Source: Marinomonas transparens
Lineage (GTDB): Bacteria; Pseudomonadota; Gammaproteobacteria; Pseudomonadales; Marinomonadaceae
Direction: 5' to 3'
DNA length: 64,000 bases
NCBI RefSeq assembly: GCF_016463975.1
Contig: NZ_JAEMNX010000001.1
Location: 248,001 to 312,000, forward strand
Positions 44,436-54,426 of this stretch are shown here, in pieces. How positions within the stretch are numbered: position 1 is the stretch's first letter; the number at the start of each line of letters is the position of its first letter. The position numbers and the translations under genes were made by a program. The notes beneath the pieces are model-generated. The model searched no databases. It saw only the letters and a list, made by a program, of their open reading frames with translations, and was not told the DNA's origin.

Positions 44436-45245
44436 TTAGTTAGCTTCCATTTGCTGGCGCATGATAGACACCAAGCTGGCGGTATCTGGTCGTACCTGAC
44501 GCCATAAATAAAAGGCCTCCGCCGCTTGCCCTACCAGCATACCCAGTCCGTCCGCGCCATTGGCGCCATGTTCATGGGCCCATTGCAAAAACACGGTGCG
44601 TTCTGCCCCGTACATCATGTCATAACACCAGGTTTGAGCACCGACCAACTCGTCTTTTAACGGCGGTAAGCTGCCAGACAAGCTCGCCGAGGTGCCATTT
44701 ATAATAATGTCGAACTCGCCTTCTAGGGCTTCGAAGGAGGAGGCGAGGCAACCGAAATGGTCGGCCAAGGCTTGAGCTTTTTCGACCGTTCGATTGGCAA
44801 TGGTGACAGATTTTGGCTTTTCGGATAAAACAGGTTCAAGCACGCCACGCACTGCGCCACCCGCGCCTAATATTAAGATGCGCTTGTCTTTTAGCGGTTG
44901 CTCTTGGTTATGGGTAATGTCTCGAACCATGCCGATTCCGTCGGTATTGTCGCCGAAAAGCTCGCCATTTTTCCCCATCAACAATGTATTCACCGCACCG
45001 GCCTGTTTTGCCCGTTTGCTCAGTACATCGCACATGGCGTAGGCACGTTCTTTAAAGGGTACAGTCACGTTTAAACCTTTGCCGTCCTTTGCGAAGAAGT
45101 CACGAACTTGCGCTTCAAATGCAATATCGTCGCCTAACAGGGTGGTATACGTTAGACTTTGCTTTGTTTGCTCTGCGAAGTACCCATGGATACTAGGCGA
45201 TTTACTGTGAGCAATGGGGTTACCAACAACGGCGTATTGATCCAC
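44436..45245 (-). CDS. aroE: Shikimate dehydrogenase
   Basis: A 269-residue enzyme that reduces 3-dehydroshikimate with NADPH in aromatic amino-acid synthesis. The shikimate-binding motif 'VGNPIAHSKSP' is at 7-17, the catalytic Lys in 'NVTVPFKERA' and Asp in 'NTDGIGM', and the NADPH loop is 'LILGAGGAVRGVL' with 'IANRTVEKA'. The start is GTG at 45245 with AAAGGA 8 bp upstream; no ATG fits. It lies 28 bp after hemF, a linkage seen in many gammaproteobacteria. Confidence 0.94.
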   Translation of the reverse strand: MDQYAVVGNPIAHSKSPSIHGYFAEQTKQSLTYTTLLGDDIAFEAQVRDFFAKDGKGLNVTVPFKERAYAMCDVLSKRAKQAGAVNTLLMGKNGELFGDNTDGIGMVRDITHNQEQPLKDKRILILGAGGAVRGVLEPVLSEKPKSVTIANRTVEKAQALADHFGCLASSFEALEGEFDIIINGTSASLSGSLPPLKDELVGAQTWCYDMMYGAERTVFLQWAHEHGANGADGLGMLVGQAAEAFYLWRQVRPDTASLVSIMRQQMEAN

Positions 45246-45273
45246 GGTTCTGATTCCTTTTTAAAATTCGAGT

Positions 45274-46230
<957 letters not shown>

Positions 46231-46288
46231 TCACTAAAAATGGGGTAAAAGGCCTATCTGATGGGATAAACCCTAAGCTAATCACCTG

Positions 46289-47230
46289 CTAATAAAGGCG
46301 AGATCCATCAGGGCGGCTGCGCAGTATATTCAAGATCCACATATACTGTTCTGGACGAGACGCGATCATTTCCTCTAACGCCTTGTTCATCACTAACGCA
46401 TCTTGTGTTTCATCCCCCGTAGGGAAGTTCTCAAGAGCGGGAAGTACATGCAGCTCGTACTTTCCAGATTCGGCATTATAAGCCTGAAACATAGGAACAA
46501 TTTTGGCTTTTGTTAGCTTGGTTAGTTTACCTAGACCTTTTAATGTTGCTTTTTCTGCACCAAAAAAGGGAACAAAAACAGACTGTTGCGGGCCATGATC
46601 TTCATCAGGTAAGTAATACCCTAAGCAGCCGTCCTTCACCGATTTAAGAAAAGGCTTAATGCTGGCATCGCGAGGGTAAACCACGCCTCGACCATACTGC
46701 ATACGTTGGGTGTGCATCAGCCAATCCATCAAGGGATTTTTTTGTGGGCGCATGATAGTCGTAATGGTATAACCCCGTGACGCCAGCATGGAGCCGGTAT
46801 AATCAATCGCCCAACAATGAGGTGTCAGCGAGATCACATTGTCACCTCGGTCTAGCAGAGGAAACAGGTTTTCCCCACCAATCACTTCATCACGGCTTTT
46901 TTTATACTTTTCACTGCGAACTAAGAGTTCGCCATAAGCCAAACAAAATTGCAGCCCGGTTTCTAAACTACTAAGAAGCATGGCTTGACGTTCTTCCTGA
47001 CTCTTTTCAGGAAAACATTGTTCAAGATTTAAGCGAGCCCGTTTTAGCGTACTGGCTTTCCTGCCAACTAATAGTTTCGCTAATTTGCAGGCCAATTTAT
47101 CGCGAATACGAAATGGGACAAACGCCAATAGAAAAGCGATAAAAATAATAAACCAAGTCGCCCAAAAACGAGGATGAAGAAAGCGCCACTGAAAGGTAGG
47201 GTTATGTAAAAATTTCTCAGATGTACTCAT
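46289..47230 (-). CDS. lpxM: Lipid A late acyltransferase (LpxM/MsbB type)
   Basis: A 313-residue inner-membrane acyltransferase. A single membrane helix lies at about 22-42. The HX4D/E catalytic motif appears as 'TPHCWAIDYTGSMLASRG' (His and Asp), and 'GYYLPDEDHGPQQSVFVPFFG' closely follows E. coli LpxM. 'RPEQYMWILNILRSRPDG' ends the conserved part. It adds a secondary acyl chain to lipid A. LpxL is the alternative but the DEDHGP segment favours LpxM. Confidence 0.88.
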   Translation of the reverse strand: MSTSEKFLHNPTFQWRFLHPRFWATWFIIFIAFLLAFVPFRIRDKLACKLAKLLVGRKASTLKRARLNLEQCFPEKSQEERQAMLLSSLETGLQFCLAYGELLVRSEKYKKSRDEVIGGENLFPLLDRGDNVISLTPHCWAIDYTGSMLASRGYTITTIMRPQKNPLMDWLMHTQRMQYGRGVVYPRDASIKPFLKSVKDGCLGYYLPDEDHGPQQSVFVPFFGAEKATLKGLGKLTKLTKAKIVPMFQAYNAESGKYELHVLPALENFPTGDETQDALVMNKALEEMIASRPEQYMWILNILRSRPDGSRLY

Positions 47231-47319
47231 TTAAAAAGATGCCTATCCCATACTGTGAGTAAAAAAACATAATGGTACATCAATCACTAGACACCTTACA
47301 TTGATATCGCCTGTCTAAG

Positions 47320-47883
47320 CTAAATATGAGCCTTTCGCCAACAAGACATTGCCTTTTCAAAAAACTCAGCATTATCTGTCGCTTGCACTAGTACAGAGGC
47401 ACCATGAAGGGCCGCAAGGAATTGAATGCTTTGGATTTTAGCCTGATCTTCCAAAGAAGGCTCAAAGCGCATAAAGACCTGCGTTAACCATTCCAGTTTC
47501 ACCTGATAAAAATCGGCGAGAGCGGTACTAACAGCTTCGGGCAATCTATGTTTGTCGGCCGTTAACATGGTGCATAAGCTCATATTATGATGATCAACAA
47601 TCTTCGCTTTAAAGCCATCAATAAAGCCATTGAGCATTGTATTAGGGTTTAAGGTTTCATCGTTTGGGTCAGGTAAGCGCCTTGAAAACACTTCTGTATA
47701 ACGAACCATCACAGCAGCGGCAAGGTCACCTTTGGTTGGGTAATGGTAGTGAACACTCGCACTCTTAATGCCAACCTCTTCGGCAATATCACGAAAGCTA
47801 AATGCGCCATAGCCGCCTTGAACAATTAAGCGTTCTGCTACGTCTTGTATCTTGTTTTTCGTATCGACCTTATCGATTGTCAT
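47320..47883 (-). CDS. TetR-family transcriptional regulator
   Basis: A 187-residue TetR repressor. The HTH spans 'GAFSFRDIAEEVGIKSASVHYHYPTKGDLAAAVM' in parts (residues 26-60). The C-terminal ligand domain is not assignable. It is divergent from a dihydrolipoyl dehydrogenase gene, and two related 16-bp sites lie between them, so it likely represses both genes until a ligand is present. Confidence 0.87.
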   Translation of the reverse strand: MTIDKVDTKNKIQDVAERLIVQGGYGAFSFRDIAEEVGIKSASVHYHYPTKGDLAAAVMVRYTEVFSRRLPDPNDETLNPNTMLNGFIDGFKAKIVDHHNMSLCTMLTADKHRLPEAVSTALADFYQVKLEWLTQVFMRFEPSLEDQAKIQSIQFLAALHGASVLVQATDNAEFFEKAMSCWRKAHI

Positions 47884-47918
47884 GCCCAGCCTTATGTTTT
47901 AAGAGATCAAAATTCATC

Positions 47919-47934
47919 TACCTAGTGATAGGTA
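47919..47934. promoter_or_regulatory. TetR operator candidate 1
   Basis: TACCTAGTGATAGGTA has perfect 6-bp arms around GTGA, 36 bp from the tetR start. Confidence 0.6.
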
Positions 47935-47974
47935 TTTTATTGACCAAGTCGGAATTAACAAGCTATATTTCACC

Positions 47975-47990
47975 TACCAAGTGATAGATA
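47975..47990. promoter_or_regulatory. TetR operator candidate 2
   Basis: TACCAAGTGATAGATA matches site 1 at 14 of 16 positions, including the GTGA centre. It is 45 bp before the lpd start codon. Confidence 0.55.
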
Positions 47991-48034
47991 GATTATTTTC
48001 TGTCACCATAAATCCATTCGTTAAGGGGAAAAAT

Positions 48035-49426
48035 ATGTACGATCTTGTTGTGTTAGGCAGTGGGCCCGGTGGTTATGCAGCGGCTTTTCGCGCAGCCGAT
48101 TTAGGTTTGAAGGTGGCTATGATTGAGCGTCACAGTACATTGGGTGGCGTTTGTTTAAACGTGGGCTGCATTCCGTCCAAGGCGCTTTTACATGTTGCAG
48201 GGAAAATTCGCACGGCGGATGAACCCGACCACGGTGTGAACTTTACGAAACCAAATATCAATCTGGATGCTATTCGACACCATAGACAATCCACAGTGGA
48301 CACATTGACCAGTAATCTTGCGTTGATGGCAAAAGGCCGCAATGTCTCGGTTTTTCATGGGGAAGGGCGATTCGATTCAACCACCTCGATTATCGTGAAA
48401 AAAGACGGCACAGAACAAAGAATAGAGTTTAAAAACGCCATTATCGCCGTCGGTTCACGGGCGATTAAATTACCATTCGTGCCTTATGACGACCCTCGTA
48501 TTTTAGATGCCACCAGCGCACTGCAATTAGAGCGGATTCCAAAGCATTTATTGGTCCTTGGTGGCGGTATTATTGGTTTGGAAATGGCAACGGTTTATCA
48601 ATCACTCGGCGCGACCATCACAGTGGCAGAACTGGGCGACCAAATCATGACAGGTGCAGATAAAGATCTGGTGCGGGTGTTTGAACAAGCCAACAAAGAA
48701 AGAATGACGTTTTTAACCAACACCCAAGTCACCAATATAGAAGCCACAGCGGAAGCATTGAATGTTCACTTGCAAGACAAAGAAGGTGAACGAAGCCTTG
48801 CTGTCGATGCCGTATTAGTCGCGGTAGGCCGCTCACCTAATGGACTGAAAGCCGGTATTCCAGAAATCGGCGTTGCGTTAGACGAAAGAGGGTTTGTGCT
48901 AACCGATGAGCAATGCAGAACATCTGTACCCAATATATTTGCGATAGGCGATGTGACTCATGGGCCCATGCTGGCACACAAAGCCTCACACCAAGGCCAT
49001 ATAGCAGCGGAGGTGATTGCAGGGCACAAGGTGGACTTCCAACCTCTCGCCATTCCTTCCATTGCGTATACGTTTCCAGAAGTCGCTTGGGTTGGCTTAA
49101 CCGAAACCGCAGCAAAACAACAAGGCACACCAATCAAAACCGCTGTGTTCCCATGGAGCGCCAGTGGCCGAGCCATCGCCTCAGGAGTCACCCAAGGCAA
49201 GACGAAACTCATTTATGATGACGCAACGCAACGGGTATTAGGCGCTGGTGTGGTGGGTTCCCATGCAGGCGAACTACTCGGTGAACTCACTCTCGCCATT
49301 GAGTTCGGTGCCACTTTAGAAGACTTAGCCCTCACCATTCACGCACACCCAAGCCTACATGAAACCGTCGGCTTAGCCGCAGAGCTCGGCGCAGGAACCA
49401 TTACGGATTTGCCGAATAAAGGCTAA
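48035..49426 (+). CDS. lpd: Dihydrolipoyl dehydrogenase (E3), stand-alone
   Basis: A 463-residue FAD disulphide oxidoreductase. FAD motif 'GSGPGGYAAAFRAADLG' is at 9-25, the redox-active 'GGVCLNVGCIPSKALL' with Cys40 and Cys45 region, the NAD motif 'LGGGIIGLEMATVYQSLG' near 180, 'IFAIGDVTHGPMLAHKA' near 310 and the C-terminal 'IHAHPSLHETV' with the catalytic His-Glu. It reoxidises lipoyl groups of 2-oxoacid dehydrogenases or glycine cleavage H protein. No E1 or E2 gene adjoins it. The ATG at 48035 has AAGGGGA upstream and replaces a longer frame. Confidence 0.9.
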   Translation: MYDLVVLGSGPGGYAAAFRAADLGLKVAMIERHSTLGGVCLNVGCIPSKALLHVAGKIRTADEPDHGVNFTKPNINLDAIRHHRQSTVDTLTSNLALMAKGRNVSVFHGEGRFDSTTSIIVKKDGTEQRIEFKNAIIAVGSRAIKLPFVPYDDPRILDATSALQLERIPKHLLVLGGGIIGLEMATVYQSLGATITVAELGDQIMTGADKDLVRVFEQANKERMTFLTNTQVTNIEATAEALNVHLQDKEGERSLAVDAVLVAVGRSPNGLKAGIPEIGVALDERGFVLTDEQCRTSVPNIFAIGDVTHGPMLAHKASHQGHIAAEVIAGHKVDFQPLAIPSIAYTFPEVAWVGLTETAAKQQGTPIKTAVFPWSASGRAIASGVTQGKTKLIYDDATQRVLGAGVVGSHAGELLGELTLAIEFGATLEDLALTIHAHPSLHETVGLAAELGAGTITDLPNKG

Positions 49427-49511
49427 ATAAGAAAGTGAAAATGACTCAATAGATTTACGTATTTTAAGAGTAACGAGAAGAACAGAGATAAAAGGGTGCT
49501 CGAATCTGAGG

Positions 49512-49865
49512 TCAGCTTACATAGAAAATATGTTGCTCGTCATCATAGCTAAAGTTAAGACGAATCTGGATTTGGCTTTCATCAAAATGCAGCCTAGAGA
49601 CAAGGTTCGATGTCCCTTTTTCGGCTTTATTCGCAAGCGCCCTTAATTGCTTTTCCAGCATTATCCAGACGAGTTCATCCCTTGACTCATGTAAACCCTT
49701 ATTGATTTTGTTGGCTGTTCGTAGCCAACGGAAATAGGCGACAGAATTGGCTTTGATATCAAAACTATCGCCCACGTCTGTAACGACATAGTTCAGCCCA
49801 CATTGGGAAAGCTGTTGTTTTAAATAGGTTTTCCATTGTTGTATGAACGGTTCTAAATAAGGCAA
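49512..49865 (-). CDS. Hypothetical protein
   Basis: A 117-residue soluble protein, not recognised. It is acidic and mixed alpha/beta in appearance ('FIQQWKTYLKQQLSQCG', 'FRWLRTANKINKGLHESRDE', 'SQIQIRLNFSYDDEQHIFYVS'). The only possible start is TTG at 49865, with TGGAG 5 bp upstream. It lies between two plus-strand units without partner genes. Confidence 0.55.
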   Translation of the reverse strand: MPYLEPFIQQWKTYLKQQLSQCGLNYVVTDVGDSFDIKANSVAYFRWLRTANKINKGLHESRDELVWIMLEKQLRALANKAEKGTSNLVSRLHFDESQIQIRLNFSYDDEQHIFYVS

Positions 49866-50065
49866 AAATACTCCATTACATAATCAATCTTAGTTCAATA
49901 CCCCACAAAGAATTCCGGCTTTTAAACCATACTCTAGACTACAGCATTATCACCTAAACAGATAAGTTGTTGACTCGTTTTTACTCTAGGTATATTTTGG
50001 ATACAAAATACATTTTAATTTATGGAAGCGATCATCCGCTAATTTCTTTCAAAAGGTATCAAATT

Positions 50066-51043
50066 ATGAATAACTCCGTTTTGAACACGAGTGTTTTCCA
50101 GGGCATTATGCCGGCGTTAATGACGCCTTGTAAGCCTGACCGTACGCCCGATTTTGATAACTTGGTGAAGAAGGGCAAGGAGATGATCGCGGCGGGCATG
50201 TCCGCTGTGGTGTATTGCGGTTCTATGGGCGACTGGCCTTTGTTGACAGATACGGAGCGCATGGAAGGGGTCGAGCGTTTGGTTAATGCGGGTATCCCTG
50301 TCGTCGTTGGCACAGGGGCAATTAACACTAAATCGGCGGTTGCATTAGCGGCTCATGCTGAAAAAGTTGGCGCAGCGGGCTTGATGGTGATTCCTCGTGT
50401 TCTTTCTAGAGGGTCGGTCATTGCGGCACAAAAAAACCACTTTAAGGCGATTTTAGAGGCAGCGCCTTCTATTCCTGCGATTATTTATAATAGCCCTGTG
50501 TACGGTTTTGCAACCCGTGCGGATTTATTTTTCGCGCTACGTGCTGAGCATAAAAACCTAGTTGGCTTTAAAGAGTTCGGCAGTAAAGAAGCCTTGCGCT
50601 ATGCAGCCGAAAATATTACCTATCAAGATGATGACGTATTACTCATGATTGGTGTGGATACAGCGGTTTATCATGGTTTTGTGAATTGTGGCGCGGTTGG
50701 TGCCATTACGGGTATTGGTACCGCCTTACCGAAAGAAGTCCTACTCTTGAGCGAATTAGCAAGAATGGCAGCGAAGGGAAATGCCGAAGCACGACGTCGA
50801 GCCCAAGAATTGGAAGAAGCTTTCTCCGTTCTTGCCAGTTTCGATGAAGGCCCTGAATTGGTGTTGTTCTTTAAGTATTTGCTTGTCTTAAATGGCGAAG
50901 AAGAGTATCGATTACATTTCAATGAAAGCGACGAACTAACCCCTGCGCAGCGCCATTACTGTGAAGACCAATATGTGCTCTTCAAAACATGGTTCACGGA
51001 CTGGGTAAAACAAGGCGGAGTGATCACGCAATGCATGTCATAG
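50066..51043 (+). CDS. DapA-family lyase/deaminase, probable 1-pyrroline-4-hydroxy-2-carboxylate deaminase
   Basis: A 325-residue protein of the DHDPS/NAL aldolase superfamily. 'MPALMTPCKPDRTPDF' begins the barrel, 'GSMGDWPLLTDTERMEGVE' is the substrate loop, the Tyr is in 'AIIYNSPVYGF' and the Schiff-base Lys in 'LVGFKEFGSKEAL' near 175. In hydroxyproline catabolism this family converts the pyrroline product to alpha-ketoglutarate semialdehyde; the downstream epimerase and oxidase support that role over lysine synthesis. The ATG at 50066 with AAAAGG is preferred to a TTG 33 codons upstream. Overlaps the next gene by 13 bp. Confidence 0.8.
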   Translation: MNNSVLNTSVFQGIMPALMTPCKPDRTPDFDNLVKKGKEMIAAGMSAVVYCGSMGDWPLLTDTERMEGVERLVNAGIPVVVGTGAINTKSAVALAAHAEKVGAAGLMVIPRVLSRGSVIAAQKNHFKAILEAAPSIPAIIYNSPVYGFATRADLFFALRAEHKNLVGFKEFGSKEALRYAAENITYQDDDVLLMIGVDTAVYHGFVNCGAVGAITGIGTALPKEVLLLSELARMAAKGNAEARRRAQELEEAFSVLASFDEGPELVLFFKYLLVLNGEEEYRLHFNESDELTPAQRHYCEDQYVLFKTWFTDWVKQGGVITQCMS

Positions 51044-51966
51044 ACAGTCACACAGAAGGTGAGCCAACCCGTGTCATTTTATCTGGCGGGCCAAAGCTTG
51101 GATCAGGCTCTTTAGCCGAGCGCGCTAAAATACTGGCAACAGAACATGAAGCATTTTATCGCTCGGTTGTCTCGGAACCTTATGGTCAAGAAGCCATGGT
51201 GGGCGTCATGCTCGTTGAACCTGTTGACCCAGAGTGTGTAGCCGGAGTGATTTATTTTGACGCGGCGGAAGTCATTGGCATGTGCGGCCACGGTACGATT
51301 GGAGTGGCAGCGACACTTGCTTATCTGGGTAAAATTGACATTGGCACACATAAAATAGAAACCCCCGTTGGTGTAGTGGAAGTGACGCTATCCGATGCCA
51401 ATACGGTGACGGTCAAAAACGTCGAAAGCTATCGATTACAAAAAGATGTTCATCTTGATATCGATGGAATAGGCACAGTTTCAGGCGATGTGGCTTATGG
51501 CGGAAATTGGTTCTTTATTGTCGATAAAAGCCCTGTCGATGTTAAGCCAAACAACCTGAGAAATCTGACCGAAGTATCCATCAAGATTCGTCATGCACTT
51601 AAAGAAAATACTATATCAGGTACAGATAACGACGCTATTGAGCATATTGTTCTTTATGGGCCTGCACTCACAGAGCACGGTCACAGTCGTAACTTTGTGC
51701 TTTGCCCAGACAATGCTTATGACCGTTCGCCCTGTGGTACTGGCAGTTCGGCTCGTTTGGCTTGCCTTGCTGCAGACGGTCGGCTTGCCCCCAACACAGA
51801 TATCATCCAAGAAAGCACCATTGGCAGCCGCTATCGGTTAAGCTATCAAGCAGCAAAAATAGGGGTTATTCCCAGTATCACAGGACAAGCTTTTGTGACC
51901 AAAGAAGCGAACCTGATAGTTAATGCTACCGATCCGTTAAAAACAGGTATTAGGTTGACTGAGTGA
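51031..51966 (+). CDS. 4-hydroxyproline 2-epimerase (proline racemase family)
   Basis: A 311-residue proline-racemase-family enzyme. Both catalytic cysteines are present, in 'GMCGHGTIGV' (near residue 86) and 'SPCGTGSSA' (near 235). That marks an epimerase/racemase rather than a trans-3-hydroxyproline dehydratase, which has Thr at the second position. It converts trans-4-hydroxy-L-proline to the cis-D form. The ATG at 51031 overlaps the upstream gene; the next ORF is 46 bp downstream, so all three form one operon. Confidence 0.87.
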   Translation: MHVIDSHTEGEPTRVILSGGPKLGSGSLAERAKILATEHEAFYRSVVSEPYGQEAMVGVMLVEPVDPECVAGVIYFDAAEVIGMCGHGTIGVAATLAYLGKIDIGTHKIETPVGVVEVTLSDANTVTVKNVESYRLQKDVHLDIDGIGTVSGDVAYGGNWFFIVDKSPVDVKPNNLRNLTEVSIKIRHALKENTISGTDNDAIEHIVLYGPALTEHGHSRNFVLCPDNAYDRSPCGTGSSARLACLAADGRLAPNTDIIQESTIGSRYRLSYQAAKIGVIPSITGQAFVTKEANLIVNATDPLKTGIRLTE

Positions 51967-52012
51967 AAGTTTATTCTCGGTTAACAATTTATTTTGGGTT
52001 AAGAGTACAGTA

Positions 52013-53263
52013 ATGAACAAAACAACAAGCCATGATGTGGTTGTCATTGGTGCCGGCATCATTGGCATTAGCATTGCGTTGAAGCTGCAATCCGAAGGCC
52101 GTCAAGTTTTAGTATTAGATCGAAAGGGCGTTGCTGCCGAAACCTCATCAGGCAATGCCGGCGCATTTGCTTTCGCGGATATTATCCCTTTAGCCACGCC
52201 CGGGATTATGCGAAAAGCGCCAAAATGGTTAATAGACCCTTTGGGGCCATTGGCGATTCCACCCGCTTACGCATTAAAAATACTCCCTTGGATGCTGAAA
52301 TTCTGGCGTGCAAGCTGGAAAGATCGCTATCAAGCTTCGCTGTCTGCCCAAGCAAACTTAATGGCACTTTCAAAGGAGGCCCTTGCTCGACAAGTCGCGG
52401 CGGTGAACGGTGAGGCCATGATTCGCCATGAAGGGCAATTGCAACTTTATGAAGGTGAAGAGGAGTTCAACGCCAGTTTAGCAGGTTGGTTAGTACGACA
52501 AGAACATGGTGTGGAATTTGATTTATTAACGTCACCAGAAGCCATTGCCAAGATACAAGCAGGTATTCACCCTCGCTTTACCCATGCGGCTTTTACGCCT
52601 AAATGGAAAAATGTGTGTGATCCAGCCGAATGGACCCAATACCTGGCCCAAGTCTTTTCCAACTTAGGTGGTGAAATTCAAACTGTATCTATTCAATCTC
52701 TTGATTATGAAGACGATGCTGTAGAGTTAACTTTTGAAGACAATGAGTTGTATACCAATCAGGTCATTATTGCAGCAGGTGCTTGGTCTAACATTTTAGC
52801 TCAATCCATAGGTGACAATTTTCCATTAGAAACAGAAAGGGGTTACAACACAACCTTTCCTGTTACTGATTTTGACTTAAAAACCCACCTAACCTTTGGC
52901 AACCATGGTTTTGTGGTCACCAAGATAGGTGACGGGGTTCGTGTAGGCGGTGCCGTGGAGCTCGGTGGATTAGAGTTAAAGCCAAACTTCAAACGAGCAG
53001 ATGTTTTATTAAAAAAAGCCTGCCAGTTCTTACCTGATTTAAAACCAACGAAAGGCAAGCAATGGATGGGGTTTCGACCTTCAATGCCAGACAGTTTGCC
53101 CGTGATAGACTTCTCCCCTAAATCTAAAAGAATTATTTACGCCTTCGGCCATGGACACTTGGGGCTAACACAGTCCGCAGGAACGGCAGAGCTGGTCGCA
53201 GCACTGGCCAATGGGAAAGAACCAGACATTGCGTTAGACGCTTTTTCCGCTAGCCGTTTTTGA
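52013..53263 (+). CDS. FAD-dependent D-amino-acid dehydrogenase, probable cis-4-hydroxy-D-proline oxidase
   Basis: A 416-residue DAO-superfamily flavoprotein. The dinucleotide motif is 'VVVIGAGIIGISIALKLQSEG' in parts (9-29), 'AAETSSGNAGAFAFAD' follows, and 'KQWMGFRPSMPDSLPVI' with 'FGHGHLGLTQSAGTAEL' near the end are the FAD-closing segments of DadA-type enzymes. In this operon the likely substrate is the D-hydroxyproline made by the epimerase, and the product the pyrroline used by the first gene. Other D-amino acids cannot be excluded. Confidence 0.83.
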   Translation: MNKTTSHDVVVIGAGIIGISIALKLQSEGRQVLVLDRKGVAAETSSGNAGAFAFADIIPLATPGIMRKAPKWLIDPLGPLAIPPAYALKILPWMLKFWRASWKDRYQASLSAQANLMALSKEALARQVAAVNGEAMIRHEGQLQLYEGEEEFNASLAGWLVRQEHGVEFDLLTSPEAIAKIQAGIHPRFTHAAFTPKWKNVCDPAEWTQYLAQVFSNLGGEIQTVSIQSLDYEDDAVELTFEDNELYTNQVIIAAGAWSNILAQSIGDNFPLETERGYNTTFPVTDFDLKTHLTFGNHGFVVTKIGDGVRVGGAVELGGLELKPNFKRADVLLKKACQFLPDLKPTKGKQWMGFRPSMPDSLPVIDFSPKSKRIIYAFGHGHLGLTQSAGTAELVAALANGKEPDIALDAFSASRF

Positions 53264-53271
53264 TGACAGAT

Positions 53272-53333
53272 AAACAGAGTGGCGTTTTCTATGAGGTAGG
53301 CAGTAGGTTTCGAAGAGAAACGCCGCTTTGTTT
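53272..53333. terminator. Long hairpin between the hydroxyproline operon and the GntR gene
   Basis: AAACAGAGTGGCGTTTTCT (53272-53290) pairs with AGAAACGCCGCTTTGTTT (53316-53333) with one or two interruptions. It is placed between convergent genes and can serve both strands. Confidence 0.6.
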
Positions 53334-53375
53334 AGACAGTGACCGCCTGCGCTCAATACCCAGAGGTAAGAATAA

Positions 53376-54044
53376 TTAACTACGAGTCGAGGAGATCCAT
53401 TCAAGCACTTGTAGTTTGGTGCTTTCAATATGGGAGCGAAGCTTCGCAGCAGCTCCCTTTACATCTCGTTGCCGAGCCAAAAGCAGTAAGTCACTATGCT
53501 CTCGCTGGGCGGTTTCAGAGTTTTTCAGCTCATTAATATGCAAGCTCACATAGCGATTGGATTGTAAGCTCGCGCGTTCTAATAAATTTGACGTTAATTT
53601 TCTGTTCGCCGCATCATAAAAAATACGATGAAATCGAGCGTTTAATGGTCCCCACGCTGCCACATCACCAGCGTGATAAGACGCTTTCATTTCATTCAGT
53701 AAGGTTTCGCATTCATCGAAGTGAACATCCTGCATCATAGGAATAGCTCTGGTAAACAGGTCCACTTCAAGCAGTATACGAACATCAAAAATCTCAGCGA
53801 TTTCATCTAGAGAGTGCTTGGTTACTGTAGCGCCACGGTTATTGGTAAATACCACTAGACCTTCAGCATCCAAACGTTTTAAGGCTTCTCGAACTGGCAT
53901 ACGGGAAACATCGTATTCTTCTGCCAATAGTTCCTGACGGATCAATTCTCCTTCCGCTAAGTCACCAGACAAAATACGTTGGCGCAAATCCGCCACAATA
54001 ATATCAGGTAAACTCTGACGAACAACTGCTCTTTTCTGCGTCAA
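53376..54044 (-). CDS. GntR-family (FCD domain) regulator
   Basis: A 222-residue FadR-subfamily regulator. The winged helix covers about 12-75 ('GELIRQELLAEEYDVSRMPVREALKRLDAEGLV' in parts), and the FCD ligand domain follows from about 85 with the metal-binding pattern 'RFHRIFYDAA' and 'EHSDLLLLARQRDVKGAA'. FCD regulators of this kind commonly control hydroxyproline or amino-acid catabolism. It is convergent with the hydroxyproline operon; a palindrome at 54112 suggests autoregulation. Confidence 0.85.
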   Translation of the reverse strand: MTQKRAVVRQSLPDIIVADLRQRILSGDLAEGELIRQELLAEEYDVSRMPVREALKRLDAEGLVVFTNNRGATVTKHSLDEIAEIFDVRILLEVDLFTRAIPMMQDVHFDECETLLNEMKASYHAGDVAAWGPLNARFHRIFYDAANRKLTSNLLERASLQSNRYVSLHINELKNSETAQREHSDLLLLARQRDVKGAAAKLRSHIESTKLQVLEWISSTRS

Positions 54045-54111
54045 TTTCCCACTCTCCTTTACCGATAAGCATCAAATTTATCGAGCGAATTACACCCCAA
54101 TCAATAAGATA

Positions 54112-54131
54112 TTGAGAGTAATTATACTCAA
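54112..54131. promoter_or_regulatory. Near-palindrome upstream of the GntR gene
   Basis: TTGAGAGTAATTATACTCAA has TTGAG/CTCAA ends and a TAATTA centre; 18 of 20 positions are symmetrical. It lies 68 bp before the gntR start. Confidence 0.4.
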
Positions 54132-54279
54132 AAGAGTACTTTATAACCCCTATTTGCAGGCCTAATATGCCCAACAACTAAATGATTCAATCTAGATCAA
54201 ACGTTTAACGCCTCTTAAAAAACAGAAAAACCATATTTATCAAATATATACATTCGATTCAAAAGGCTCCAAACCCTGC

Positions 54280-54307
54280 TTAATGTTTGACGAAAATCAA
54301 ACATTAA
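54280..54307. promoter_or_regulatory. Perfect 11-bp-arm palindrome upstream of gabD
   Basis: TTAATGTTTGA (54280-54290) and TCAAACATTAA (54297-54307) are perfect inverted copies around CGAAAA, 120 bp before gabD. A regulator operator is the simplest reading. Confidence 0.5.
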
Positions 54308-54365
54308 ATTGGTAGCTTTTCATTTTCAATTCTCTAGTCTTTACCTACTATCGATTGATACTAAG

Positions 54366-54390
54366 AAGTACTGCCCATAGGATAGTACTT
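54366..54390. promoter_or_regulatory. AAGTACT inverted pair just upstream of gabD
   Basis: AAGTACT (54366-54372) and AGTACTT (54384-54390) flank 11 nt. AGTACT also occurs at 54136 near the GntR gene, which links the two promoters. Confidence 0.35.
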
Positions 54391-54426
54391 ACCAATCATC
54401 CTCCGCATCGAAGCCTGGAGTTACCT

